Position numbers and translations under genes: made by a program
In this document: piece after piece, positions 17,319 through 25,064 of the stretch
Layout: each line of letters opens with the position of its first letter
How positions within the stretch are numbered: the stretch's first letter is position 1
Assembly (NCBI RefSeq): GCF_014268445.2
Contig: NZ_CP077089.1
Span: 486,501 to 550,500, forward strand
Length of the DNA: 64,000 bases
Source: Pseudomonas tensinigenes
Lineage (GTDB): Bacteria > Pseudomonadota > Gammaproteobacteria > Pseudomonadales > Pseudomonadaceae
Reading direction: 5' to 3'
Notes under the pieces: model-generated
What the model was told of the DNA's origin: nothing
Databases searched by the model: none
The model's input: the letters and a program-made list of their open reading frames with translations, nothing else

Positions 17319-18560
17319 TCAGATCCAGGAATGGCGAGCAGGTAAAGTGCCGTTGAGGCGATAGGCGCCGACCGCGTGATACTTCCAGCGCACCGGGTCG
17401 TGCAGGGTATGCACCCGGGCATTGCGCCAGTGACGGTCGAGGTTGAATTCGGCGAGGGTCGCGCGGCTGCCGGCCAGTTCGAAAAGCTTTTCGCTGGCCA
17501 GCAGCGAGATCTCGGTGGTCAGCACTTTCGCCTCGGCCACGGCAATGGATGCGCGAGCGGCGGACTCGGCGGTGAGCGGCGCGGCGTGCACTTGATCGAG
17601 CACCTTGCCGGCCTTGCGCAACAGTGCTTCGGCGGCGTGCAGTTCGATTTTCAGTTTGCCGATGTCAGCGATCACATAGAGGTCATCGCTGGCGCGATCA
17701 ACCTTGGCGTCGATCCATGGCCGTGCGCGGGTTTTGACGAACTCGATGGCGTCGTCAATGGCGCCACGGGCGATGCCGGCGTCGATCGCGGCTTGAATCA
17801 GCTGCGACACCGCGCCTTGGGTGTTCGGGGTTTCGTTGATCTTCCAGTTGTCGACCACCAGGCTCGACTCGACGCGCACGTTGTTCAGCAGAATCGTGCC
17901 GCTGGCGGTGGTGCGCTGACCGAAGCCCGACCAGTCATCAACGATGCGCAGACCCGGCGTGCCGCGACGAACGAAGGCCAGCACTTGCTTGCCGTCATCG
18001 TTGAGTGCCTTGACCGCGACCCAGTGCGCAAACAGCGCGCCGGTGGAATAAAACTTCTGGCTGTTGATCACGTAATCGTCGCCGTCGGCGGTGATTCGCG
18101 CTTTCAGTTCCAGGGTATTTTTGGTGCCGCGTTCCGGGCCGGCATTGCCGATGCGCCAGCCTTCCAGAACACTTTGGAACAGCTGCTTTTTCTGCTCCTC
18201 GGTGGCGCTACCGAGCACCAGATTGATGATGCCGAACTGGTTCTGCGGGATCTGCCCCAGCGCCGGGTCGGCGGCGGAAATGATCGCGAACACCTCAGCC
18301 AGGGTGACAAAGGAAACCTGCGGACCACCGTATTCACGCGGGATGGCGATGCTGCCTAATCCGCTGCGGGTGAACTGCTCGATTTCCGACCACGGCAACT
18401 TGCGCTGGCGATCGCGTTTGGCGGCCTGCACGCGGGCGACTTGTGCCAGCTCTTGGGCGGCGTTGATGGCTTGGGCGTCGTTGCGCAAGACCTGCGCGGG
18501 CAACAACAGTGGGGCGATGTCCAGATCCGACTGGACGTTTGCGTCTGCCAGACTGGACAT
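17319..18560 (-). CDS. Acyl-CoA dehydrogenase-like flavoprotein, SfnC/DszC type (paralogue)
   Basis: A 413-residue protein with the same architecture as the gene at 16102-17295: VDDWSGFGQRTTASGT in the middle domain and HTLHDPVRWKYHAVGAY near the C-terminus. It is the first gene of the sulfur operon running toward metI, with a 23-base gap before the next gene. An AT-rich candidate CysB-type site lies upstream at 18731-18755. The doubled flavoprotein arrangement suggests sequential or alternative oxidations of related substrates. Confidence 0.85.
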   Translation of the reverse strand: MSSLADANVQSDLDIAPLLLPAQVLRNDAQAINAAQELAQVARVQAAKRDRQRKLPWSEIEQFTRSGLGSIAIPREYGGPQVSFVTLAEVFAIISAADPALGQIPQNQFGIINLVLGSATEEQKKQLFQSVLEGWRIGNAGPERGTKNTLELKARITADGDDYVINSQKFYSTGALFAHWVAVKALNDDGKQVLAFVRRGTPGLRIVDDWSGFGQRTTASGTILLNNVRVESSLVVDNWKINETPNTQGAVSQLIQAAIDAGIARGAIDDAIEFVKTRARPWIDAKVDRASDDLYVIADIGKLKIELHAAEALLRKAGKVLDQVHAAPLTAESAARASIAVAEAKVLTTEISLLASEKLFELAGSRATLAEFNLDRHWRNARVHTLHDPVRWKYHAVGAYRLNGTLPARHSWI

Positions 18561-18730
18561 CAGTGCCGCTCCTTGGCTGCACGCAATGCCCTGGCGATCT
18601 GCACTGGGGTGATTGTGTTCCGGACCATACTACCTACCTCACATCTCATGAAAAACGCCGCAAGAGTGCGGCGAACGAAAGAATGTCCGGTGGTCCGGTT
18701 CATATACCCTAAGCGTGTATAAATATTAAA

Positions 18731-18755
18731 TAAACTAACTTTTAGGAATATGTAT
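18731..18755 (-). promoter_or_regulatory. AT-rich motif upstream of sulfur operon (candidate CysB-type site)
   Basis: On the + strand the site contains TAACTTTTAGGAATATGTAT. Very similar words occur upstream of tcyJ (22458-22482: TAGTTCTTTTTGGAATATTT) and tauA (38122-38151: TAACTTTTTAGAATGAGCTT), in the same orientation relative to each gene. A shared activator such as CysB is an inference. Confidence 0.45.
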
Positions 18756-18796
18756 AGAAGGGGTGATGGTCGGGCTGGTTAAGAATTTTCAGGAGA

Positions 18797-18811
18797 GGGG
18801 GCTGAGCCCCC
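18797..18811 (-). terminator. Possible terminator hairpin downstream of the gene at 18829
   Basis: A perfect six-pair GC stem GGGGGC-TGA-GCCCCC lies just past the stop of the leftward gene at 18829-19593. There is no strong U-run after it, so termination is only likely. Confidence 0.4.
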
Positions 18812-18828
18812 GCCACCACCAAAGCGCA

Positions 18829-19593
18829 TCAGACTTTGCGCGATTCGGCCGCCTTGAGATCCTGCCTCAGAGGGACTTTCAGATAAGGATTTACACAGCC
18901 GATCTTCAAGGTGCGGGGCGGTGCCCAACGCGAGTTATTGCCGACTCGGTCTATGACGCAATAAGTCACGTCCAGCCGCAGATCCTCACCCGCTTCGACA
19001 ATCACCGCTGGCGGTACCCAGACCTGAATCGGCAAGCCGATATCCGCGACAGTGATCGGCGCCAGATCCATGCGCACATCACCCCAGCGCAAGGTGATGG
19101 CGTCGTCCTCAGCCATGTTCAGGTACGGCTCGATAGTCAGCGGCACGCCGCGTTTGATCTGGTTCGGATTCACGCCTTGGCGGCGAATCGCGTCGGGAAT
19201 GGTCACGGGGGCCAATTGCTGGTTTTCATCTGCGCTCAGCGTCGAGGGTTGCCCTCCGGGGCAGTCCAGTTTGACCTGCACGCGCGTCGCTGCCGACAGC
19301 GCCGGACCCTGACCGACCTGCATCACGCGATAGTGAATGCGCGCGGTGCCGCTGGCGATGAAACTCTCCGGCACCCGCAGGCGTACTGCTGTGCCGACGT
19401 CATCGGCCGTCAGCACCCTGGAGGCGACATAGCATTTGTTCCAGAACAGCTCAATGAGGTCTCCGCTGTCCATATCGGGGTAGGGCGAGACCTCGACCAG
19501 AAAATGTGCGGCGGCGCTCAGATTGATGCCGGTTTTTTGCGCAGGCGCCAGGATCGGCGCTGCCAGTTCGGGGGTATGCGAAGTGCGGGTCAT
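18829..19593 (-). CDS. Hypothetical protein with repeated beta-sandwich-like segments
   Basis: A 254-residue protein without signal peptide or membrane helix. It appears to contain two similar halves: each has 'GDLIELFWN / DAITLRWG', then 'VTADDVG / ITVADIG', then 'RLRVPESFIASGTARIHYRVM / QVWVPPAVIVEAGEDLRLDVTY'. This internal repeat pattern resembles the Ig-like modules seen in Pseudomonas surface or insecticidal-toxin-associated proteins, but no function is assigned. ATG 19591-19593 is preceded by AAGGAGAG; a longer open frame to 19650 lacks this. It appears monocistronic, beside an AT-richer gap upstream. Confidence 0.65.
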   Translation of the reverse strand: MTRTSHTPELAAPILAPAQKTGINLSAAAHFLVEVSPYPDMDSGDLIELFWNKCYVASRVLTADDVGTAVRLRVPESFIASGTARIHYRVMQVGQGPALSAATRVQVKLDCPGGQPSTLSADENQQLAPVTIPDAIRRQGVNPNQIKRGVPLTIEPYLNMAEDDAITLRWGDVRMDLAPITVADIGLPIQVWVPPAVIVEAGEDLRLDVTYCVIDRVGNNSRWAPPRTLKIGCVNPYLKVPLRQDLKAAESRKV

Positions 19594-20066
19594 CGATTTC
19601 TCTCCTTGAAGCCTTGCAGCGAAGTCCGTTTCTGGAAGAACAAAAGACATGAATAAACTGACAATAAAGCTTTGAACTTTTATTCAAGTTGGATACGGGT
19701 TGGTTGAACTAAGTGGTGCCGGTTGCCGACTAGATAAGAGTGCGCGGGATAAGCTGTCAATAGACGATATTAGTTAATTCGTGGATTACGAATTAATCAG
19801 AAGTTTCCTACGTCGCTATGACCTCTTGCCTAGACCTATAAGTGAAATAAGCCACGGTGCCTCGGGCTTTTTGCCTGTTTTTACGCAAGGTTTATTCGAA
19901 CGCGGACAGGTCAGTCGGAGAGGAAGGCAGGCGGGTATTATCTGTTGCAGAACATATATATGTAGCGCTTCTGATAAGTTTTGTTCAGGTAGGGTGTTGG
20001 TTGATACTGAAGTTGTATTGGGATAACTTCCGTCCGTGGAAGTTTTCGATGGTGCAATGAAAGTTC
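19594..20066. other. Gene-poor AT-richer gap with a 9-bp palindrome
   Basis: No convincing gene is seen in this 470-base stretch. It holds a perfect inverted repeat, TTAATTCGT (19774-19782), five-base spacer, ACGAATTAA (19788-19796), which could be an operator. Short open frames starting at 19781 and 19857 lack recognisable features and show no GC-rich third positions, so they are not called. Confidence 0.5.
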
Positions 20067-20816
20067 TCAGGCGTGATTCAGAAACTTGCTGAGAAACTGT
20101 TGAGTGCGTTGTTCTTTCGGATTGGCAAACAACGCTTTGGCTTCACCTTGCTCGACGATCACGCCTTTATCGAAAAACACCACACGGTTGGCCACGTCGC
20201 GAGCAAAACCCATTTCGTGAGTAACGATGACCATGGTGCGTTTTTCTTCGGCGAGACCCCGAATAGTCGCCAGCACTTCGCCGACCAGCTCCGGATCGAG
20301 CGCCGAAGTCGGTTCGTCGAACAGGATCACTTCCGGCTCCATCGCCAGCGCTCGGGCAATCGCTACGCGCTGTTGCTGACCTCCGGACAGGCGACGCGGA
20401 TAGGCGTCCTCCTTACCGGCAAGACCGACCTTGGCCAGCAGCTTCTTGCCCAGGCCAACAGCCTCGTCGCGCGGCATCTTCTTGACCACGATCGGGCCTT
20501 CGATGACGTTCTCCAAAGCGGTGCGATGCGGGAACAGGTTGAAGTTCTGAAACACGAAACCCACGTGCTGGCGCAGATTGCGCACCAGGCTTTGCTGCTG
20601 GTTCAGCGGGCGGCTGGTATCGATTTCGATATCGCCGACCTTGATCCGGCCGCTGGTGGGTTGTTCAAGGAAATTCAGGCAACGCAGGAACGTCGTTTTC
20701 CCCGAGCCGCTGGGGCCGATGATCGCGACCACCTCGCCTTCCTTGACCTCGAGGTCGATGCCGTTGAGCACGACTTGACCCTTGAATTGCTTGGTCAGTT
20801 TTTCCACGACAATCAT
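20067..20816 (-). CDS. tcyN: L-cystine ABC transporter ATP-binding protein
   Basis: A 249-residue polar-amino-acid ABC ATPase. Walker [10 protein letters not shown], signature [15 protein letters not shown], Walker [15 protein letters not shown] and the H-loop VTHEM are all present. It is the last gene of a binding protein - permease - ATPase operon that sits beside D-cysteine desulfhydrase, as the E. coli tcyJ-dcyD-tcyL-tcyN genes do, which supports cystine (and possibly other sulfur amino acids) as substrate. ATG 20814-20816 lies four bases after the permease stop, with AGGAG upstream; an in-frame ATG at 20837 would overlap the permease gene. Confidence 0.85.
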   Translation of the reverse strand: MIVVEKLTKQFKGQVVLNGIDLEVKEGEVVAIIGPSGSGKTTFLRCLNFLEQPTSGRIKVGDIEIDTSRPLNQQQSLVRNLRQHVGFVFQNFNLFPHRTALENVIEGPIVVKKMPRDEAVGLGKKLLAKVGLAGKEDAYPRRLSGGQQQRVAIARALAMEPEVILFDEPTSALDPELVGEVLATIRGLAEEKRTMVIVTHEMGFARDVANRVVFFDKGVIVEQGEAKALFANPKEQRTQQFLSKFLNHA

Positions 20817-20820
20817 CAGG

Positions 20821-21486
20821 TCAGGACTCCTGGTCATGCCGATTGACCCGCTCTTCCAACTTGTTCTGGAAGTGCGAAAGCACTGTGGCCAGAATCCAGT
20901 AGATCAGCGCGGCGGCAAGATACATGGTGAAGACTTCGAAAGTCCGGGCGGTAATCAACTGCGCCTGACGGAACAGTTCCGGTACTTGAATGGTGGCTGC
21001 AAGAGCGGTGTCTTTGACCAGTGAAATGAAGCTGTTGCCCAGCGGCGGCAATGCCGTGCGCATCGCTTGCGGCAGGATGGCCCGGCGCAGGGTTTGCGCG
21101 CGGGTCATGCCAATGCTCGCAGCCGCTTCCCACTGACCACGCTCGATCGAGCCGATCGCGGCGCGGAGGATTTCACAGGCGTAAGCAGCCATGTTCAGCG
21201 AGAAGCCGATCAGCGCCGCTGGCAGCGGATCCAGTTCGAGACCCAATTGCGGCAAGCCGTAATAGATCACGAACAGTTGCACCAGCAGCGGCGTGCCGCG
21301 AAAGAACGACACGTAGATGCGTGCCAGCCAACTGACCGATTTGAAACGCGACAGGCGCATCAATGCCAGGCCGAAGCCCAGCAGCAGGCCGAAGAACATG
21401 CCGCCGAGGCTGAGGACTACCGTGTAATACGCGCCCTTGAGCAGGAAGGGCGCGGAGTCCAGTGCGAGTTGGAAAGCTTCTTCCAT
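20821..21486 (-). CDS. tcyL: L-cystine ABC transporter permease
   Basis: A 221-residue inner-membrane protein of the HisM/GlnP permease family with about five helices. The EAA loop is clear ([19 protein letters not shown], then [14 protein letters not shown]), as is the family motif [12 protein letters not shown]. The start overlaps the tcyJ stop by one base and its stop is four bases before tcyN, so the three genes form one transcript. It would form a homodimeric channel served by TcyN and TcyJ. Confidence 0.88.
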   Translation of the reverse strand: MEEAFQLALDSAPFLLKGAYYTVVLSLGGMFFGLLLGFGLALMRLSRFKSVSWLARIYVSFFRGTPLLVQLFVIYYGLPQLGLELDPLPAALIGFSLNMAAYACEILRAAIGSIERGQWEAAASIGMTRAQTLRRAILPQAMRTALPPLGNSFISLVKDTALAATIQVPELFRQAQLITARTFEVFTMYLAAALIYWILATVLSHFQNKLEERVNRHDQES

Positions 21487-22286
21487 TATTGAGTGACGTC
21501 AGCGTTGAAGTACTTCTCGGACAGCTTCTTCAGGGTGCCGTCGGCACGCAGTTCGTCGAGGGCCTTGTTCACGGCAGCCAGCAGTTCAGGCTCGCCTTTG
21601 CGCAGGGCGATACCGGCTTCCTGACGGGAGAAGGCTTCACCGGCGGCAACGGTTTTCGGGGCTTTCTTGGCGTATTCCAGGGCGGCCAGACGGTCGATCA
21701 GAATGGCGTCGGTGCGGCCGTTGTTCAGGTCGGCGAACTTGGTCGGATCATCGTCGTAGGTGCGCACGTCGGCACCCGGCACGTTGGCGCGGACCCATTG
21801 TTCGTAGTTGGTGCCCAGGCCTACGCCGACTTTCTTGCCGGACAGGTCGGCGGCAGTCTTGATGTTCAGCGCGGCTTCCTTGCTCTTCAGCACCAGTGCC
21901 TGAATCCCGGAAACGGTATACGGCTCGGAGAAGTCATACTTCTTCTTGCGCTCGTCGGAGATGGTCACCTGGTTGACTACAACGTCCAGACGCTTGGATT
22001 CCAGCGCGGCGAGGATACCGTCCCACTTGGTTGGCTGAACCTTGGCTTTGACGCCGAGTTTTTGTGCCAGGGCTTCGGAAAGTTCGACTTCGAAACCGGA
22101 CAGTTTGCCGTCGGCATCGACGAAGCTGAACGGTGGATAAGTGCCTTCCAGGCCGACGTTGATAACGCCTTTGTCCTTGATCTGTTGCAGCTGCTCACCG
22201 GCCACTGCCTGGCCGATCAGACCGGCGCTCAGCGCCAGGCCCAGCGAACCCACCAGCAGATTGCGACGTAGTGCGGAAAAATTCAT
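21486..22286 (-). CDS. tcyJ: L-cystine-binding periplasmic protein
   Basis: A 266-residue SBP_bac_3 protein. The signal peptide runs to about residue 29 (cleavage AVAGEQ). The mature start INVGLEGTYPPFSFVD and LDVVVNQVTISDERKKKYDFS match TcyJ/FliY. The ligand-pocket Arg is in the ISDERKKKYDFSEPY region. It is the first gene of the tcyJLN operon. Upstream are an AT-rich candidate regulatory motif (22458-22482) shared with other sulfur operons and a large palindromic repeat (22481-22590). Confidence 0.88.
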   Translation of the reverse strand: MNFSALRRNLLVGSLGLALSAGLIGQAVAGEQLQQIKDKGVINVGLEGTYPPFSFVDADGKLSGFEVELSEALAQKLGVKAKVQPTKWDGILAALESKRLDVVVNQVTISDERKKKYDFSEPYTVSGIQALVLKSKEAALNIKTAADLSGKKVGVGLGTNYEQWVRANVPGADVRTYDDDPTKFADLNNGRTDAILIDRLAALEYAKKAPKTVAAGEAFSRQEAGIALRKGEPELLAAVNKALDELRADGTLKKLSEKYFNADVTQ

Positions 22287-22457
22287 GACGAGCCCCTGTG
22301 TTTTCTTATGGAAGACGCTTAAGGAAAGTTGGCGAATTTATGATTTCGACGACAGCGCTATCCTGCCTTAAAGCAGCTTATGCGTCTTGCGCGAAATTCG
22401 CCTGCGGCGAGACTATAGGATGTCTTCGTTAGACTTGAAAATACTAAATTTTTGATC

Positions 22458-22482
22458 TGTTAGTTCTTTTTGGAATATTTAT
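22458..22482 (-). promoter_or_regulatory. AT-rich motif upstream of tcyJ (candidate CysB-type site)
   Basis: Contains TAGTTCTTTTTGGAATATTT on the + strand, about 170 bases upstream of tcyJ. It resembles the sites at 18731-18755 and 38122-38151 in sequence and orientation. Shared control is an inference. Confidence 0.4.
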
Positions 22483-22590
22483 CGTTCCCACGCTCTGCGC
22501 AGGAATGCCTTTAGGGACGCTCCGCGTTCCAGCTCTCGAAGGGACGCGGAGCGTCCCGCGCTGCATTCCCACGCAGAGCGTGGGAACGAT
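22481..22590. repeat. Large palindromic intergenic repeat (ATCGTTCCCACGCTCTGCG type)
   Basis: Perfect 19-base outer arms (22481-22499 and 22572-22590) enclose a second inverted pair built on GGACGC(T)CCGCG. A divergent copy lies at 38180-38280. It separates tcyJ from the dcyD terminus and could act as a terminator for dcyD. Confidence 0.85.
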
Positions 22591-22593
22591 CAG

Positions 22594-23586
22594 TCAGAGG
22601 AAATCCTTGTAGGCAAATAGCGCCGGCGCCCCACCGGTATGCAGGAAGATGATCGGGCCTTCATTGAAGCGCTGACGGCCGATACCATCGAGTAACCCAG
22701 CCATGGCCTTGCCGGTGTACACAGGATCGAGCAACAGCGCTTCCTGGCTCGCCAGCAATTTCACTGCCGCCAACGTCCCGGCATTCGGCTCGCCATAACG
22801 CGGGCCAAAATATTCGTCCCACAGCTCAACCTTGAAACTGGTCGGGAGCTCGACGCCGAGCAGGTCCGCCGTACGTTCGGCAAGTCCCTGAACCTTCGGC
22901 CGCTGGTCTTCTTCACTGCGCGAAACGGTCACGCCAATCACCGGCAATTGCGGCAACACTTCGCTCAACGCCAATGCCAGACCGCTGTGCGTCCCGGCAC
23001 TGCCTGAGGCCAACACTACAGCGGCGAAATTCAGGCCGGTGTCCTTGATCTGCTCGGCCAGCTCCAGACCGGCGCGCACATAACCCAACGCACCGAGGGC
23101 ATTGGAGCCACCGATCGGCACCAGATACGGCTTCTTGCCGTTGCTGCGCAGGCGTGTGGCGAGGGCGGCCAATTGGTCGTCGGCGTTGTCGAGGTTGTCG
23201 ACCAGTTCGACTTTGGTGTCGAACAGATCCAGCAGCAGGCGGTTGCCGTTGCCGGTGTAGTTGCTGTTGTCGGTGCCCAATGGGTTTTCCAGCAGCGCCA
23301 CGCAACCCAGGCCCAATTTGGCGGCGAGTGCGGCGGTCTGGCGAACGTGATTCGACTGCAGCGCACCGGCGGTGATCAGCGTGTCGGCGCCTTGCGCCAA
23401 GGCGTCGGCAGCGAGGTATTCGAGTTTGCGCAGTTTGTTGCCGCCCATGGCCAGCGGCGTCAGGTCATCGCGCTTGATGTACACCTCGCGGCCGAGCCAT
23501 GCGGACAGGCGTTCGAGTTTTTCCAGTGGCGTCGGGTGGCCGAGCAGGTCGAGACGGTTAAAGCGGTCCAGCTGTTGTTTGATCAT
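22594..23586 (-). CDS. dcyD: D-cysteine desulfhydrase (PLP-dependent)
   Basis: A 330-residue enzyme of the ACC deaminase/D-cysteine desulfhydrase family (fold type II PLP). It converts D-cysteine to pyruvate, ammonia and sulfide. The N-terminus [14 protein letters not shown] and the PLP-lysine region [12 protein letters not shown] (Lys about residue 52) are diagnostic, followed by [16 protein letters not shown] and the phosphate-binding [10 protein letters not shown]. The ATG at 23584-23586 fits the family start; the open frame extends upstream only as an artefact. Its position next to tcyJLN and divergent from a serine acetyltransferase suggests a joint role in cystine use. Confidence 0.88.
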   Translation of the reverse strand: MIKQQLDRFNRLDLLGHPTPLEKLERLSAWLGREVYIKRDDLTPLAMGGNKLRKLEYLAADALAQGADTLITAGALQSNHVRQTAALAAKLGLGCVALLENPLGTDNSNYTGNGNRLLLDLFDTKVELVDNLDNADDQLAALATRLRSNGKKPYLVPIGGSNALGALGYVRAGLELAEQIKDTGLNFAAVVLASGSAGTHSGLALALSEVLPQLPVIGVTVSRSEEDQRPKVQGLAERTADLLGVELPTSFKVELWDEYFGPRYGEPNAGTLAAVKLLASQEALLLDPVYTGKAMAGLLDGIGRQRFNEGPIIFLHTGGAPALFAYKDFL

Positions 23587-23776
23587 GAGTCCGTACTGGC
23601 GGAGGAAGATGAAAGGACTATAGGCACGCGCTTTTACAGGGGCAACCGCCAATCGCTTATAGCCAATTGAACTGACGCCAGCACTATCGGTTCTTAATTC
23701 GCTCTCCTGACCTTGCCGTAAAGTAGTCGCCGTTGACGCGGCCAGACAGTCCGGCCGCCCGTGAGGAGTTTTTACC

Positions 23777-24703
23777 GTGAGCGAGCGTTCCAGCCATTGG
23801 CAATTGCAGACCATCGTCAGCCAACTGCGCAGCGCGCGGGATCAGTGGCGGGCACAGAACGGCCGGGCGTCCGGCGAGCAGGGTGGTCGCGAGTTGCCGT
23901 CGCGGGCGGCGATGGCAGAGATTCTTGAAGCGTTGTGTGGTGCGTTGTTCCCGATGCGTTTGGGGCCGGTGGATCTGCGTGAAGAGAGTGAGGATTTTTA
24001 CGTTGGTCATACCCTTGATGTCGCACTGAATGCCTTATTGGCGCAGACCCGCCTGGAGCTGCGCTACGTTGCCCGCCACAGCGCTTCGGCTGACACCGAA
24101 GTCGAGGCCCGTGCGATTCAGATTATTCAGGACTTTGCCCTGGCCTTGCCGGGCCTGCGCACGCTGCTCGACACCGATGTGCTGGCCGCTTATCACGGTG
24201 ACCCGGCGGCCCGCAGTGTTGATGAAGTGCTGTTGTGCTATCCGGGGATTCTGGCGGTGATTCACCATCGCCTGGCGCACCATTTGTATCGCGCCGGGTT
24301 GCCGTTGCTGGCGCGGATCAGTGCGGAGATCGCCCATTCGGCGACTGGTATCGATATCCATCCGGGGGCGCAGATTGGCCGGAGCTTCTTTATCGATCAC
24401 GGTACGGGTGTGGTGATCGGCGAGACGGCGATCATTGGTGAGCGCGTGCGGATTTATCAGGCCGTTACCTTGGGCGCCAAGCGCTTCCCGGCGGATGAGG
24501 ACGGGCAGTTGCAGAAAGGTCATCCGCGTCATCCGATCGTTGAAGATGACGTGGTGATTTATGCCGGGGCGACGATTCTCGGGCGGATCACCATTGGCAA
24601 GGGGTCGACCATTGGCGGCAACGTGTGGCTGACGCGCAGTGTGCCGGCGGGGTGCAATCTGACCCAGGCGAATTTGCAACATGATGACGGGACGCAGAAG
24701 TAG
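23777..24703 (+). CDS. Serine O-acetyltransferase (EpsC/CysE family)
   Basis: A 308-residue enzyme that acetylates L-serine with acetyl-CoA, the first step of cysteine synthesis. The C-terminal half is a left-handed beta-helix of hexapeptide repeats ([39 protein letters not shown]) and includes the catalytic Asp-His pair in FFIDHG. The N-terminal helical domain is longer than in E. coli CysE, as in the EpsC-type group of Pseudomonas. GTG at 23777 is preceded by GAGGAG at 23763. It is divergent from dcyD and followed by a REPIN-type repeat. Confidence 0.85.
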   Translation: MSERSSHWQLQTIVSQLRSARDQWRAQNGRASGEQGGRELPSRAAMAEILEALCGALFPMRLGPVDLREESEDFYVGHTLDVALNALLAQTRLELRYVARHSASADTEVEARAIQIIQDFALALPGLRTLLDTDVLAAYHGDPAARSVDEVLLCYPGILAVIHHRLAHHLYRAGLPLLARISAEIAHSATGIDIHPGAQIGRSFFIDHGTGVVIGETAIIGERVRIYQAVTLGAKRFPADEDGQLQKGHPRHPIVEDDVVIYAGATILGRITIGKGSTIGGNVWLTRSVPAGCNLTQANLQHDDGTQK

Positions 24704-24732
24704 GCTCTGAAATTGCGTTGCGGCATCTGGCC

Positions 24733-24799
24733 TCTTCGCGAGCAGGCTCGCTCCCACACTGGAATGCGTTTCAAATGTGGGAGCGAGCCTGCTCGCGAA
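24733..24799. repeat. REPIN-type palindromic repeat pair
   Basis: CTTCGCGAGCAGGCTCGCTCC and GGGAGCGAGCCTGCTCGCGAA flank a short spacer. It is a member of the family described at 14674. It follows the serine acetyltransferase gene and may serve as its 3' end. Confidence 0.88.
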
Positions 24800-24943
24800 T
24801 GGTTTTCAGACCAAATCAAGATAATGGCAATCAGCCAATTCTCCAGTGAACGAATCCCCCCAAACCCACGTCATACCCATCCTTGAGCTAGCGTAGGAAA
24901 ACTACCGCCTAGCCGTACGATTAGTCCTTACCACCCCATCCAT

Positions 24944-24973
24944 GTTTAACTTGAACGTTCATTCAAGTTAAAC
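24944..24973 (+). promoter_or_regulatory. Perfect 12-bp palindrome upstream of betT (candidate BetI operator)
   Basis: GTTTAACTTGAA, six-base spacer CGTTCA, TTCAAGTTAAAC: perfect arms. TetR-family repressor BetI binds palindromes of this kind (TTGAAC...GTTCAA-like) upstream of choline genes in Gram-negative bacteria. The site lies about 92-120 bases before the betT start. The remaining part of 24800-25064 shows no gene. Confidence 0.6.
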
Positions 24974-25064
24974 CGGTGGTTCGCTGCCCGCTCACAACAG
25001 GAGGCTTGCCTTTGCTGAGTCCGATCATTTCAGCCACGTTTCAACCCCTCGAGGTGCACGTTTC

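Noticed and set aside
18797..18811. Strong rho-independent terminator
   Set aside because: The GC stem is perfect but no U-run follows, so it is kept only as a possible terminator.
19781..20026. GTG-initiated 81-codon open frame in the gap before tcyN
   Set aside because: No recognisable features, no good ribosome site and a start inside the palindrome; possibly a remnant.
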